Origin: an uncultured Acidobacteriota bacterium
GTDB lineage: Bacteria; Acidobacteriota; UBA6911; CAINFC01
Direction: 5' to 3'
Assembly: GCA_903847975.1 (NCBI GenBank)
Contig: CAINFC010000101.1
Coordinates: 62,001 to 126,000 of the forward strand
DNA: 64,000 nt
Part shown: positions 10,109-18,946 of the stretch, piece by piece
How positions within the stretch are numbered: the stretch's first letter is position 1
Layout: each line of letters starts with the position of its first letter
Notes under the pieces: model-generated
Told to the model about the DNA's origin: nothing
The model's input: only the letters and a program-made list of their open reading frames with translations
Databases searched by the model: none
Made by a program: the position numbers and the translations under genes

Positions 10109-12301
10109 TTACCAGCGCGGGCGATAGCGTATGCCGCAGCGAACCTGAAACCCGGGAGAAGGATACCCCTGCACCTCAAAGTAGTTGCGGTTGAGCAGGT
10201 TTTCTGCCACGGCATACAGATCCACTTCTCGTGCGGGCCGGAAGGATACGATGGCGTCCCAGCGGCTGTAAAAGGGCAAAGTGGTCAGTCCGAGCCCGTA
10301 GAAGTCGCCATCCCTCCGGCTGCCGACCAGGTAAAGGTCTGTCTGCAGGGTCCAGCGCCGGCGATCCCAGGTGGCGGCCAGAAAGCCGGAATGTCCGGGC
10401 CGCCGCAGCAGCGGGGACCCGACACTCAGCAGGGGATTGAAGGGAGAAGCGCTTTCCGTAACCCGGGTGTTCAGATACGTATAGCTTCCGGAAAGACGCA
10501 GATCCCTCGCCACTTGAGCTTTTACGGAGGTTTCCGCGCCCCAGGCCCGGCTGCGGCCGATGTTGAAAAAGGACCCGGAATAGGTTACCCAATCGGTAGT
10601 CAGCAGGGCGATTTGATCACGGAAGCGGTTGAAGAACAGATTGGTCTCGATCTGCAGCCGCCGTCCAGCCAGGGACTGCTCCCATCCGACTTCGAAGCTC
10701 CGGGTTTTTTCCGGCCGGAGATCCGGGTTTCCCTTATACCAGAAGTTGGTGCTGAACGATTCGATGAACGACGGCTCTTTAATTCCCAGCCCGAAATTGA
10801 ATTTGGCACGGGAGGAACCCCAAAAGCCCCCGGAGGAATCCTTGCGAACCAGGTAGGCGGCGCTCATTCGGGGCACGGCGGCCAGGCCGTAGCTCTGGTT
10901 GTCCTCCAGCCGTACCCCCGCGGTGACGGCCAGACGCGGCAGCAGCAGAATCTGGTCCTGAAGGTAATAACCGCGGTTCCGGCGGCGGGCATCGGTTTCG
11001 CCGACGCGCCCGCGCTGTTCTTCCCAGTCCATGCCGGCGGTCAGGGTTTGCCGGTCCCAGCGAAAATCGCTCTGGTAGCTGGCGCTTTGCCGGCGCGTGG
11101 AGTTCAGAAAGGAATAGGGGTAGTCGCAGTAGGGGTAGGGAGCGGAATGCCCCGCAAAGCTGGGTGTGAAGCAGCCGGAATCGGCCGGATTGTCGGAAAG
11201 CTGGTGAATGAAGGATTGCGAATAGGAAACTTTCTGGTGCCAGAAGGGAGAGGATTCATAATTCCAGGCAGCTCCCAGGTCGTGATCCTTGCGCAGCGAG
11301 TAGGCGTCCAGGTCGGCCGGGCCGAAAGCGATGGGACCGGCGACTCCGTGCCTGCCCCGCTCCACTCTTCCTACCAGGTCCAGTGTGGAATGGGCAGAAA
11401 GGGTCAGGCCGATCCGGCTGCTCATGACCTGGTTCCGATAGAAATCGTTGGGGCCCTGGTTGCGGGTACTTCCCTGTTGTAGGCCGAAGCTGTATTGGAG
11501 GCGCCGGTAAAGACCGCGGACAGACGCGCCGGCTGTGCCGGCGTGCCGGGTTCCGCCTTCAAGCTGGAAGTCCAGTGAAGGGCGGGAGTCCGCATCTTCC
11601 GGATGTCGGGTAAACAGCTGGATCACCCCGCCGATGGCGTCGGTACCGTACAGTGCGCTCTGCGGTCCGCGGACCACTTCCACCCGCTCGATTTCGGCGG
11701 TCGACAGATTGGAAAGATCCATGTCCCCGCCCGGCTGGTTCAAAGGAATTCCATCCAGCAAAACCTTGGTATAGTTGGAAGGAGCCCCGCGGAGAAATGT
11801 CGAGGCAACTCCGCCACGGCTGCCGGTCTGAACCAGGTTCATTCCCGGAAGGTGTCGCAGCAGTTCGGTTACGCTGGATGCCTGCCGGCGCCCGATCTCC
11901 TCGGGAGCAATGATGCTGATGCTGTAGCCCGAAAGGCTCGGGGAGCTGTCGGTCCGCGTGGCCGTCACCACGACTTTTTCCTGGATGGATTCAAGCGAGA
12001 GAGTCACATCCTCCTGCTGAATCCGGCCGGATTCCAGCCGGACAGGCCGTTCCTCGCGGTTGAATCCGAGCCGGGAAAGGCAAAGATAATAGTCGCCCGG
12101 ACGAATGGAGTCAAAAAGGTATTTCCCGTCGCGGCCGCTGACCGTGGAAGCTACCGCACGCCCGTTCTGATAGAGCATCAGGCGTACCCCGGGGACCGTG
12201 CTCCGGGACGGGTCGGTAATTTTTCCAGTCAGGGATTCTCCCAGGACAAACAGCCCGGTGCTCAGCCACACGGCTAAGAGAAAAAAAGAATGCCGAAACA
12301 T
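10109..12301 (-). CDS. btuB: TonB-dependent outer-membrane receptor, BtuB-like (cobalamin uptake)
   Basis: 730 residues from the ATG at 12301, preceded by AGGAGG and giving a clean signal peptide (HSFFLLAVWLSTGLFVL). A carboxypeptidase-like regulatory fold comes first (LTGKITDPSRSTVPGVRL), then a TonB box-like stretch and plug domain (LLRHLPGMNLVQTGSRGG, FLRGAPSNYTKVLLDGIPLN, VEVVRGPQSALYGTDAIGGV) very like BtuB plugs, then a 22-strand-type barrel ending in an aromatic-rich strand (GIRYRPRW). The cobalamin riboswitch directly upstream strongly supports vitamin B12 or another corrinoid as the ligand. An inner-membrane BtuCDF transporter is not in the window. Confidence 0.9.
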   Translation of the reverse strand: MFRHSFFLLAVWLSTGLFVLGESLTGKITDPSRSTVPGVRLMLYQNGRAVASTVSGRDGKYLFDSIRPGDYYLCLSRLGFNREERPVRLESGRIQQEDVTLSLESIQEKVVVTATRTDSSPSLSGYSISIIAPEEIGRRQASSVTELLRHLPGMNLVQTGSRGGVASTFLRGAPSNYTKVLLDGIPLNQPGGDMDLSNLSTAEIERVEVVRGPQSALYGTDAIGGVIQLFTRHPEDADSRPSLDFQLEGGTRHAGTAGASVRGLYRRLQYSFGLQQGSTRNQGPNDFYRNQVMSSRIGLTLSAHSTLDLVGRVERGRHGVAGPIAFGPADLDAYSLRKDHDLGAAWNYESSPFWHQKVSYSQSFIHQLSDNPADSGCFTPSFAGHSAPYPYCDYPYSFLNSTRRQSASYQSDFRWDRQTLTAGMDWEEQRGRVGETDARRRNRGYYLQDQILLLPRLAVTAGVRLEDNQSYGLAAVPRMSAAYLVRKDSSGGFWGSSRAKFNFGLGIKEPSFIESFSTNFWYKGNPDLRPEKTRSFEVGWEQSLAGRRLQIETNLFFNRFRDQIALLTTDWVTYSGSFFNIGRSRAWGAETSVKAQVARDLRLSGSYTYLNTRVTESASPFNPLLSVGSPLLRRPGHSGFLAATWDRRRWTLQTDLYLVGSRRDGDFYGLGLTTLPFYSRWDAIVSFRPAREVDLYAVAENLLNRNYFEVQGYPSPGFQVRCGIRYRPRW

Positions 12302-12384
12302 ACGCCTCCTGAAAAGGCGTCTTGAAAGCTCGGGGATTGCATGAATTCCCAACTTCTTGGACGCGAAAAGTTGCGAACAAGCTG

Positions 12385-12566
12385 GCTGGGGCAGGTTTCC
12401 TGACTTGCGGCTCAAACGAGAGCTTTGAAGCCTTCCCCCGGAACGCCCGGAGTGGCCGGCGGGCCATCCCGCCGAATCAAAGCCCTCTTGCCGATCACAG
12501 TGACGCGACCGTGCGGGATTTTCACCCGCTTCCCTCTTGCGCTGACACCCCAGCAGGGCTTAAAAG
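12385..12566 (-). promoter_or_regulatory. Cobalamin riboswitch (AdoCbl class)
   Basis: On the minus strand the leader contains the ordered conserved blocks of a cobalamin riboswitch: AGGGAAGCGGGTGAAAATCC, CACGGTCGCGTCACTGTGA, GGCCACTCCGGG, GGGGGAAGGC and the B12 box GCCGCAAGTCAGGAAACCTG at about 12391-12411. It ends about 85 bases before the BtuB-like start codon, as expected for control of translation or transcription by adenosylcobalamin. It fills the gap between that gene and the S8 protease gene. Confidence 0.95.
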
Positions 12567-12572
12567 TCCGAG

Positions 12573-12600
12573 AATATCACCGAATCCGTGGGGCTGTCAA
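12573..12600 (-). promoter_or_regulatory. Sigma70-type promoter of the riboswitch/btuB transcript
   Basis: On the minus strand a consensus TTGACA (12600-12595) is followed after 16 bases by GATATT (12578-12573). The predicted start near 12566 falls just before the first riboswitch stem. Confidence 0.6.
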
Positions 12601-12622
12601 TGATTCCGATCCGGGGCCATGT

Positions 12623-14017
12623 TCAGCGCCGAACCGCCGGCAGGAAATCAATCCAGGCCCGGCAGTCAATCCGGGGGAAAGTGAGGGAGTTGGTGGTGTC
12701 GGTCACCCGGAAAGGGGATTGTTTCATGAGGGTTTCAATGGCGTCCGGCGTTACGGCCCGGCCTGACTTTACCAGGAGGGCGGCGCAGCCGGCGGCATGG
12801 GGTGTTGCCATGCTGGTTCCGGAGCTGACAATGGTTCCTCCGCCCTTGTTGTCCGAGGTGATTCCAATGCCGGGGGCAAACAGATCGGTGGTCGAGTTGC
12901 TGTTGCTGAGATCCGCTACGGCATCGAAATGATTGGTGGCGCCGACCGATACCGCATTGCTCAGGCAGCCGGGAGCCGACATCTGGGTCCCGGAATAGTC
13001 GTTTCCGGAAGCGGCAAAGGCGATGACCCCCTGGGTGCGCAATTTGTTGACGGCATTGGCTCCCAGAATGGTCCAGGAGTAGGTGGCGTCGCAGTTGCCG
13101 CTGAAAAGAGCATTGGTTCCCAGGCTCATGTTGACAATTTTCACATTCAGCTCCGGATGGTTGTACAGGTAGTCGAGGCCGGCGACAATTTCCGAGAAAG
13201 ACTGGAAAGTACCGGAAAAGCCGGGCCCCCAGGTGACCTTGATGGAGACAATTTTGGACTTGGGGGCGACGCCGACCGAGCTGACCGTTCCCCGGGAGGC
13301 GATGATGCCGCTGACGTGAGTCCCATGGCCGGCGTCATCGGCGGCGGCACCCGCGCCATACTGGCGGTCGCTGCCGTTGGGGCATTTCCCGTGCCCGTCA
13401 ATTGTTCCGTCGTCATTGGCGAAGCATGCCTGGTGCAGGATGGCATCGGTGAGGTCCGGATGGCTCAGATCCATGCCGCTATCCAGGACGGCTACCGCAA
13501 CGTTATCTCCCTTGATTCCCACTGCGTGCCACGTGTTGGCTCCGATTTTGGGAACGCTGTTGGCCAGCGTTCCGCTGCCGCCTCCCTCGTCCAGGTCGAT
13601 TTTGAGCACGGATGGATGGTTCGCCAGCCGGGCGAGGGCCGCTTCAGAGAATATTTTTCCGGTCAGGCCGGGAACAGCCTCGAACCGGTGACGCAGCTGG
13701 AATTCTCCCGGCGTCAGAACAGCCAGCACACGGGCCTGACAATCGGCAACGGCGGATCGGAGCCCGGAAAGAGGAGCCCGTCCTTCCGTCGCGGCAAGGC
13801 CGGGTTCCCGCAAAGCGATACAGATGGAAGCCCGCCCGGTTTGGCGGAGGGCCTCCTGCACTCCCGGGCCGAGTATAGAGTCAGGCGGCTCCGGCAGGCC
13901 TGCAGAAGTCAGGGAAATCAACGGCCCGCAGAGCAGGAACAACAGCATCACCCAAAGAACCTGCACCGCAGGCGTGGCTTTTAAGGCAGGGAATAAAATC
14001 CAGGATTTGTATTTCAT
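12623..14017 (-). CDS. Subtilisin-like serine protease (S8), exported
   Basis: 464 residues, ATG at 14017 with AAAGGA upstream. A hydrophobic export signal (LWVMLLFLLCGPLISL, about 20-36) is followed by an inhibitor-I9-like propeptide to about residue 150. The full catalytic triad is present: Asp179 in AVLDSGMD, His231 in HGTHVSG and Ser402 in SSGTSMATPHAAG, with the oxyanion Asn339 in ASGND. Size and order are normal for a secreted S8A/S53-superfamily protease with a cleavable prodomain. The next gene on this strand (14105) is close upstream; joint transcription is possible but not needed. Confidence 0.93.
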   Translation of the reverse strand: MKYKSWILFPALKATPAVQVLWVMLLFLLCGPLISLTSAGLPEPPDSILGPGVQEALRQTGRASICIALREPGLAATEGRAPLSGLRSAVADCQARVLAVLTPGEFQLRHRFEAVPGLTGKIFSEAALARLANHPSVLKIDLDEGGGSGTLANSVPKIGANTWHAVGIKGDNVAVAVLDSGMDLSHPDLTDAILHQACFANDDGTIDGHGKCPNGSDRQYGAGAAADDAGHGTHVSGIIASRGTVSSVGVAPKSKIVSIKVTWGPGFSGTFQSFSEIVAGLDYLYNHPELNVKIVNMSLGTNALFSGNCDATYSWTILGANAVNKLRTQGVIAFAASGNDYSGTQMSAPGCLSNAVSVGATNHFDAVADLSNSNSTTDLFAPGIGITSDNKGGGTIVSSGTSMATPHAAGCAALLVKSGRAVTPDAIETLMKQSPFRVTDTTNSLTFPRIDCRAWIDFLPAVRR

Positions 14018-14104
14018 GGTTTATCCTTTCTGCATCAGCGAAAAAATCGGATCGCCTCCCGTCTTCGGCACGGGTCGGAACGCCTGCCGGCGGGATGCAC
14101 GTTT

Positions 14105-15073
14105 CTATCCTTGGAACCAGTACCGGCATCCGTTCCCCAGGAAGAGGATGGCGGCGGTCCACCAGGCAGGGTGTTCGGCGAGGAGGTTGGGAGCCCGTCG
14201 ATAGCGCCGAAGCCGGCCGGCCAGATGAACGCCGCCCCATGACAGCACGAAAAATAAAAGCGGGATGGACAGGATTAAAAGAAGCGTCGGGTCTTCTCCC
14301 AGCAGGGAAGCGCCGAGAATCATGGCGGCACCTGCCCCAAAGCTCAGGCGCACGGGGGCTGCCGGCTGCCTGGAAAAGGGGGAACGCAGGCTCAGGAGAA
14401 CAAAGGCCGCGAGGCAGATCCCGAGCACCGTCAGGACCGACGGGATTCCTCCGCCGGGCATCGGCCCGGCGGCATTCTGCAGGGCGGCATGGAGCGGCGA
14501 CCGCGGCGTGCCGTCCGAGGGAGGGATCTGCAGAAGAGCGGGGAGCACCCGCTGCAGTGCCAGAAACACGCCGGCGGCCAGGATTCCTGCTCCTGCCGTC
14601 CAGGCCAAGGCTCGCCTGGCCTTCCGGGCGGCGGCCCATAAGGGGAGCAGCATCCAGGGCAGGAGGAAAAGAAAGCAGGGATGGACTGCCGCGCCCATGC
14701 CCGTCAGAAGGCTCAGCAGCAGCACCGATGGGGCTTTCAGGCCGTCACGAAGCCAGATTTTGCAGGCCACCAGGATAACGGCGGCCATCAGGAGCACGCA
14801 CAGAGCCTGGGACAGAGAATTCCGGGGGATGGCAATAAAAAAGGGATTCAGGAAAAGAAGGCCGATGGCCAGGAGCGGGCCCTGGCGGTATCCCGGAAAA
14901 AGCAGCCGGGCCCAGCGCAGAAGAAGCCAGGAGGAAGCACCCAGAAAAACAAGGGCAGCGATGGCCGGAAGGACCGAGTCGGGGGAGGGGCCGATTATCC
15001 ATCCCTCGTACAGGGCCAGCAGGGCGTAAAGCACCCACAGCGTCGGCAAAAAAGGAAGTGGTATCCGGACCAT
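14105..15073 (-). CDS. Polytopic membrane protein of unknown function
   Basis: 322 residues, ATG at 15073 with AGGAGAAGG upstream. Eight or more hydrophobic segments (for example LWVLYALLALYEGWII, VLPAIAALVFLGASSWLLL, LLLSLLTGMGAAVHPCFLFLL, LLLILSIPLLFFVLSWGG) and short Arg-rich loops mark an inner-membrane protein. No catalytic motif is visible; the layout vaguely resembles the membrane part of GT-C glycosyltransferases without the acidic first loop. It lies 26 bases downstream of the M24 aminopeptidase gene on the same strand. Confidence 0.7.
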   Translation of the reverse strand: MVRIPLPFLPTLWVLYALLALYEGWIIGPSPDSVLPAIAALVFLGASSWLLLRWARLLFPGYRQGPLLAIGLLFLNPFFIAIPRNSLSQALCVLLMAAVILVACKIWLRDGLKAPSVLLLSLLTGMGAAVHPCFLFLLPWMLLPLWAAARKARRALAWTAGAGILAAGVFLALQRVLPALLQIPPSDGTPRSPLHAALQNAAGPMPGGGIPSVLTVLGICLAAFVLLSLRSPFSRQPAAPVRLSFGAGAAMILGASLLGEDPTLLLILSIPLLFFVLSWGGVHLAGRLRRYRRAPNLLAEHPAWWTAAILFLGNGCRYWFQG

Positions 15074-15099
15074 TCGCCTTCTCCTGCCCTATGAAAAGC

Positions 15100-16485
15100 T
15101 CAGCGGGACCGCATTTCCTCCACCTCTTCCACGGTAAGAGGTTTTTTCTTTCCGAGCCTTCGGGCGCCTGTTTCCGTGATCAGGTAATTCTCTTCGTTGC
15201 GCATGCCACCGAAATCCCTGTAACTCTCCAGCCGCTCGTAATTCAGAAAATCCCGGAACCGGCCCTCCGCTTTCCAGCGGTCGATCAGCTCCGGGATAAA
15301 GTAGATCCCCGGTTCTATGGTCAGCACGTAACCGGGTTCCAGCGCCTTGGCGAGCCGCAGGGATTTCAGCCCGAACTGTCCGCTGCGCGGTTCCTCCGCA
15401 TAGCCTACGTATTGTTCGCCGAGGTTTTCCATGTCGTGAACATCCAGTCCCAGCATGTGTCCGATTCCGTGAGGGAAAAACAGGGCATGAGCGCCTGCGG
15501 CGACGGCTTCGGCGGGATCGCCGCTGAGCAGGCCCAGGTGCCGCATTCCCTGGGCGATAACCAGGCTGGCTCCGAAATGCACTTCCCTGTTTTTTATGCC
15601 CGGGCGGAGCAGGCCGACCGCTTTCTGATAGGCGCCGGTCAGGATTTCGTACACCTCCTTCTGCCTTGGCGAAAAAGAGGCCTCGACCGGAAAGGTGCTG
15701 GTGAGATCCCCGGCATAACCCATTTCTGTCTCTGCGCCGCAGTCCAGCAGGAACAGCTGCCCGCTTTGGGCGGTGTGCCCGTAATAGTGATTGTGCAGCG
15801 TCTGCCCCCGGGTGGTAGCGATGACCGGAAAGGCCGGCTGTCCGCCCGCAGCCAGGGCAGTCCGTACCACCTCGCCCACCACCTCCGATTCCTTTATTCC
15901 CGGGCGCAGCAGGCGCATGGCAGCCTGGTGCATTGGAACACTGACGTCGATCGCCTTTTCTATTTCAGCGATCTCCTCCTCGCTTTTCACGCTGCGCTGC
16001 CGGATGACAGCGCGGATCAGGGGCAGAGAAGCCTTTTCCGCCTGCCTTGCCGCCGGAATGCCCAACAGTTCCTGCAGCTGCACCTTTACTTCCCCGCGGT
16101 AAGGAGGCAGAAAATGGATTTTGCGCCCTTTTTCGCGGGCGTCCTCCAGGCAGGAGGAAAGGGCTGCGGCCGGGCGCGTCGCGGCAATGCCGCTCCAGGA
16201 AGCCCGTTCCCTCATGGTCGGCTGCGGCCCCATCCATACGATCATGTCGATGGTGTAATCGTCGCCGAAGAGGATTTCCTCCCCGGAATTGCAGTCGACC
16301 AGCAGGGCCAGTTCCGGGTGGGACAACCCGGTGTAATAAAGAAAAGTGCTGTCCTGTCGGAACGGATAGGTGTTGTCCGGATAATTCATGGGACTTTCGG
16401 CGTTGCCCGGAAACAGGAGAATGCCATCCTGGATTTCCTGGCGGAGAATTCGGCGTCGTTCGGTATAAGTGCTGGCTTTGAACAT
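15100..16485 (-). CDS. Xaa-Pro aminopeptidase (M24B)
   Basis: 461 residues from the ATG at 16485, chosen because MFKASTYTERRR matches the usual N-terminus of the family, although the ribosome binding site is weak. An in-frame ATG 153 bases upstream would add a stretch with no family match. An AMP_N domain (residues 1-130) precedes the pita-bread catalytic domain with metal ligands in LLDCGAETEMGYAGDLT, GIGHMLGLDVHD, TIEPGIYF and RNEENYLIT. It releases N-terminal residues preceding proline, in the cytoplasm. Divergent from the DUF1080 gene. Confidence 0.88.
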   Translation of the reverse strand: MFKASTYTERRRILRQEIQDGILLFPGNAESPMNYPDNTYPFRQDSTFLYYTGLSHPELALLVDCNSGEEILFGDDYTIDMIVWMGPQPTMRERASWSGIAATRPAAALSSCLEDAREKGRKIHFLPPYRGEVKVQLQELLGIPAARQAEKASLPLIRAVIRQRSVKSEEEIAEIEKAIDVSVPMHQAAMRLLRPGIKESEVVGEVVRTALAAGGQPAFPVIATTRGQTLHNHYYGHTAQSGQLFLLDCGAETEMGYAGDLTSTFPVEASFSPRQKEVYEILTGAYQKAVGLLRPGIKNREVHFGASLVIAQGMRHLGLLSGDPAEAVAAGAHALFFPHGIGHMLGLDVHDMENLGEQYVGYAEEPRSGQFGLKSLRLAKALEPGYVLTIEPGIYFIPELIDRWKAEGRFRDFLNYERLESYRDFGGMRNEENYLITETGARRLGKKKPLTVEEVEEMRSR

Positions 16486-16567
16486 AGGCTTTGCTTTGGC
16501 TCTGGTATCCTTGGTCCTTTTCCCTGCTCCTGCCGGGAACAGGAAAGACAATTTTGATCGCTGCGTC

Positions 16568-16596
16568 TTGACAGAGAACGCTTTCCCCTCTATTTT
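16568..16596 (+). promoter_or_regulatory. Sigma70-type promoter of the DUF1080 gene
   Basis: Consensus TTGACA at 16568-16573 and TATTTT at 16591-16596 are separated by 17 bases, giving a leader of about 60 bases before the start codon at 16662. Confidence 0.6.
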
Positions 16597-16661
16597 AGGG
16601 TACGTGTCTGTTTTTTCAAAACAATGATTTTTGTTCATTCTCTCTTGAAAGGAGTTTTCTG

Positions 16662-17471
16662 ATGCGAATCCCTCGACTGACGCGGCTCCGCGCAGGCATT
16701 CTGCTGCTTGCCGGGATCCTGGTCCTTACCCCGTCCTTTCTGGCGGCGCAGTCCTCGAAAGCCGATTTAAACTGGAATGTTCATGATCCGACGCGCCCTA
16801 TGGCCACCGTAGTGACCCCGGGCACCCCGAGTACGGAGGAAAAGGCGGGTTCGCCTCCCTCCGATGCCATCGTTCTTTTCAACGGCAAGGATCTTTCCGG
16901 CTGGATCAGCGATAAGACCAAAGGCCCCGCGGAGTGGAAGGTGGAAAACGGAACCATGGAAGCGGTCAAGGGAAAAGGGGGCATTCGCACCAGCCAGGGC
17001 TTTGGCGACTGCCAGTTGCACATCGAATGGAGAACGCCCGATCCGCCGGTCGGGAAGGGGCAGGATCGCGGCAACAGTGGTGTTTTCCTGATGGGCATCT
17101 ACGAAGTTCAAGTGCTCGACACCTACCAGGCCCAGACCTATGCCGACGGCCAGGCCGGGGCTCTTTACGGGCAGTTCCCTCCGCTGGTCAATCCGATCCT
17201 TCCTCCGGGCAAGTGGCAGACCTACGATATCATTTTCCACCGGCCGAGGTTCGACAAGGACGGCCAGGTGACCCGACCGGCCTATGTCACCGTGTTCATG
17301 AACGGGGTTCTAGTCCAGGACAACGCCGAGCTGACCGGGCCCACCTCTCACAAGGCCCGGCCGGCCTATAAAGCCCATGCCGACCGGATGCCGCTGGGCC
17401 TGCAGGACCACGCCCACCCGGTGCGCTTCCGCAATATCTGGGTCCGGGACCTGGAAAAACCCGCTCAATAA
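16662..17471 (+). CDS. DUF1080 / 3-keto-disaccharide hydrolase-family protein, exported
   Basis: 269 residues, ATG at 16662 with AAGGAG. A signal peptide (GILLLAGILVLTPSFLAAQ) is followed by a single concanavalin-like lectin/glucanase domain typical of PF06439: IVLFNGKDLSGW, EWKVENGTMEA, WRTPDPP, GNSGVFLMGIYEVQVLDTY, WQTYDIIFHRP, LQDHAHPVRFRNIWVR. Members act extracytoplasmically on glycans; some hydrolyse 3-keto-glycosides produced by Gfo/Idh-type dehydrogenases. Such dehydrogenases occur at 20.8, 33.4 and 36.5 kb in this window, so a role in that oxidative route is plausible but inferred. Confidence 0.88.
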   Translation: MRIPRLTRLRAGILLLAGILVLTPSFLAAQSSKADLNWNVHDPTRPMATVVTPGTPSTEEKAGSPPSDAIVLFNGKDLSGWISDKTKGPAEWKVENGTMEAVKGKGGIRTSQGFGDCQLHIEWRTPDPPVGKGQDRGNSGVFLMGIYEVQVLDTYQAQTYADGQAGALYGQFPPLVNPILPPGKWQTYDIIFHRPRFDKDGQVTRPAYVTVFMNGVLVQDNAELTGPTSHKARPAYKAHADRMPLGLQDHAHPVRFRNIWVRDLEKPAQ

Positions 17472-17496
17472 ATGAGAAAGGTGCAATAAGTCTCCG

Positions 17497-17606
17497 GGTG
17501 ACAGGCTATTTCGTATTTCTTCCCGGTCTTCCTGTCTTCCTGTGAGTCCGTTCTTTTCACAGGAAGACAGGAAGATCCGGAAGGGATAACCCGGTAAAAA
17601 GTCCCA
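17497..17606 (+). repeat. Dispersed purine/pyrimidine hairpin repeat, copy 3
   Basis: A 27-base arm at 17519-17545 pairs with 17557-17583 with two mismatches over an 11-base loop; the 3' arm begins TCACAGGAAGACAGGAAG. It is preceded by GTGACAGGCTATTTCG and followed by CGGTAAAAAGTCCCACC, both shared with other copies. It lies in the convergent gap 17472-17903, which holds no gene. Confidence 0.65.
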
Positions 17607-17651
17607 CCTCTTTGCATTTCCCTCGGGCCAAGCCCTGAAAAAATCCGCTTA

Positions 17652-17716
17652 CCCGGGGTAGCGCCTGTGCGGCGCAACCCCGGGCTGTGATCCGGAACCC
17701 CTAAACTTTGGGGTTC
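17652..17716. repeat. Pair of GC-rich hairpins
   Basis: CCCGGGGT (17652-17659) pairs with ACCCCGGG (17677-17684) enclosing GCGCC/GGCGC. A second perfect hairpin, GAACCCC/GGGGTTC, lies at 17695-17716. A related outer CCCGG/inner GGCGC structure next to GGAACCCCAACGTCT occurs at 22.87-22.93 kb, so this looks like a REP-like repeat family. Confidence 0.5.
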
Positions 17717-17830
17717 TCGGACTTTTCGCACTTTCGCTTTCCTGGATGCCGCTGTAAAAAGTCGAGAATCAACCTGCAACCATCTCACAAACGAAATCTG
17801 TATGGAGTTCAAGCTTTAGCTTGCGTGCCA

Positions 17831-17868
17831 CAAGCGGAAACCCGCTTGCAGCGTGCCGCCTGAGGCGG
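17831..17868. repeat. Tandem small hairpins before the UroD-like gene end
   Basis: CAAGCGG/CCGCTTG (17831-17848, loop of four) and CCGCC/GGCGG (17856-17868, loop of three) are perfect palindromic stems in the convergent gap. They could help to terminate the minus-strand amino-sugar operon. There is no T-run. Confidence 0.4.
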
Positions 17869-17903
17869 AATTCCCTGCGACAGCCCTTTTGGGAAAAGGC
17901 AAC

Positions 17904-18938
17904 CTACCGCAAGTCCGGGTCATAAAAAGCCAGAACGTTCTCGGGGGGAACTTCCGGCTGGAAAAGGTGGCCGGGAGCCAGTATGTAGCCGCCGCTTTCG
18001 CCCAGGACCCGGCAATACCCAGCCACGGTGCTCCGGACTTCTTCCGCGCTGCCGAAAGGGAGCAGCCGTTGCATGTCCACTCCTCCGTGAAAGGCAAGCC
18101 GCCCGCCGAACTCCGCGTGCAGCGCCTCCGGCTGCAAAGCCGGGCTCAAAGGCTGGATCGGGTCCAGCAGGTCCACGCCGAGCTTCTCCAGCGCCGGCAG
18201 AAAGGCACCTATATTGCCGCAGGAATGAAAAAGCACCCTGGCTCCCAGGCCGTGTATGGTGTCGCAAAGGGACCGCAGGTAGGGCGCGACAAACTCCTGG
18301 AACATCCTCGGTGAGATTAACGGCCCGGCCTGGTGGCCCAGGTCGCTGATGACCAGGTACAGGTCGATTCGCCCGCCGCTGGCTTCCGCTGCCCGCGTAT
18401 AATCTTCCTGGTAAAACCGGGTGAAGCGGCTGCAGAGCGCATGAACCCAGTCCGGGTGCTCGACCAGATCGGAAAACCAGTTTTCCCAGCCGCGCACCAG
18501 GCCGGGCCGCTGCCAGATGTCCGCAAAGCCGTAAAGCAAGGCGTAGTTTTCATGCCGGTCGCAATCTGCGGCGAGGCGGGAGTAGTCGAATCCGTCCGGA
18601 GAGGGCCACGGAAAGCGATCCAGATCTTCCGCGCACCGGGCTCCGGCCAGGGCTCCCGGGAGATCCTCCCGCATGGGACCCCAGTCGGTCGGGCGGTAGA
18701 GGTACCTTTCTCCCCAGAAATTCTGACAGATGCCGCCCGGGAGCGATATCTCCGGCGGGCCGGGAACTTCCAGGTGGCGCAGATCCACCTGCAGCTGTCG
18801 CAGCAGTTTTTCCGGCGCATCATGTCCGGTGTAGTCCAGGAGCCTCTTCCAGGCGGGGGGCTCGGCCCAGAAGTCGGCCGGGGTGCGGTCCGGTTTCTGA
18901 TGGGAAAGGGCGGCCAGCACCCTTTCCCGGGGAAGCAT
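17904..18938 (-). CDS. Uroporphyrinogen decarboxylase-family protein (methyltransferase-like)
   Basis: 344 residues; the ATG at 18938 opens with MLPRERVLAALSHQKPDRTP, the standard start of the URO-D superfamily, eight bases after the NagB-like gene stops. The motif LFHSCGNIGAFLPALEKLGVDLLDPIQP carries the His-x-Cys-Gly type zinc site of MtaA/CmuA-like corrinoid methyltransferases rather than a porphyrin-binding set, and no haem genes are nearby. Position as the last gene of a sugar operon is common for this subfamily in environmental bacteria, where its function is not established. Confidence 0.8.
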   Translation of the reverse strand: MLPRERVLAALSHQKPDRTPADFWAEPPAWKRLLDYTGHDAPEKLLRQLQVDLRHLEVPGPPEISLPGGICQNFWGERYLYRPTDWGPMREDLPGALAGARCAEDLDRFPWPSPDGFDYSRLAADCDRHENYALLYGFADIWQRPGLVRGWENWFSDLVEHPDWVHALCSRFTRFYQEDYTRAAEASGGRIDLYLVISDLGHQAGPLISPRMFQEFVAPYLRSLCDTIHGLGARVLFHSCGNIGAFLPALEKLGVDLLDPIQPLSPALQPEALHAEFGGRLAFHGGVDMQRLLPFGSAEEVRSTVAGYCRVLGESGGYILAPGHLFQPEVPPENVLAFYDPDLR

Positions 18939-18946
18939 GGCGGCCT

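Noticed and set aside
10010-11482. 490-residue plus-strand frame antisense to the BtuB-like gene
   Set aside because: Composition is Pro/Gly/Arg-rich with no family match; the opposite strand has a complete TonB receptor with a riboswitch.
12797-13984. 395-residue plus-strand frame antisense to the S8 protease
   Set aside because: It is a GC-rich shadow frame; the protease has all catalytic motifs.
15058-16557. 499-residue plus-strand frame antisense to the aminopeptidase
   Set aside because: Shadow frame; M24 metal ligands are intact on the minus strand.
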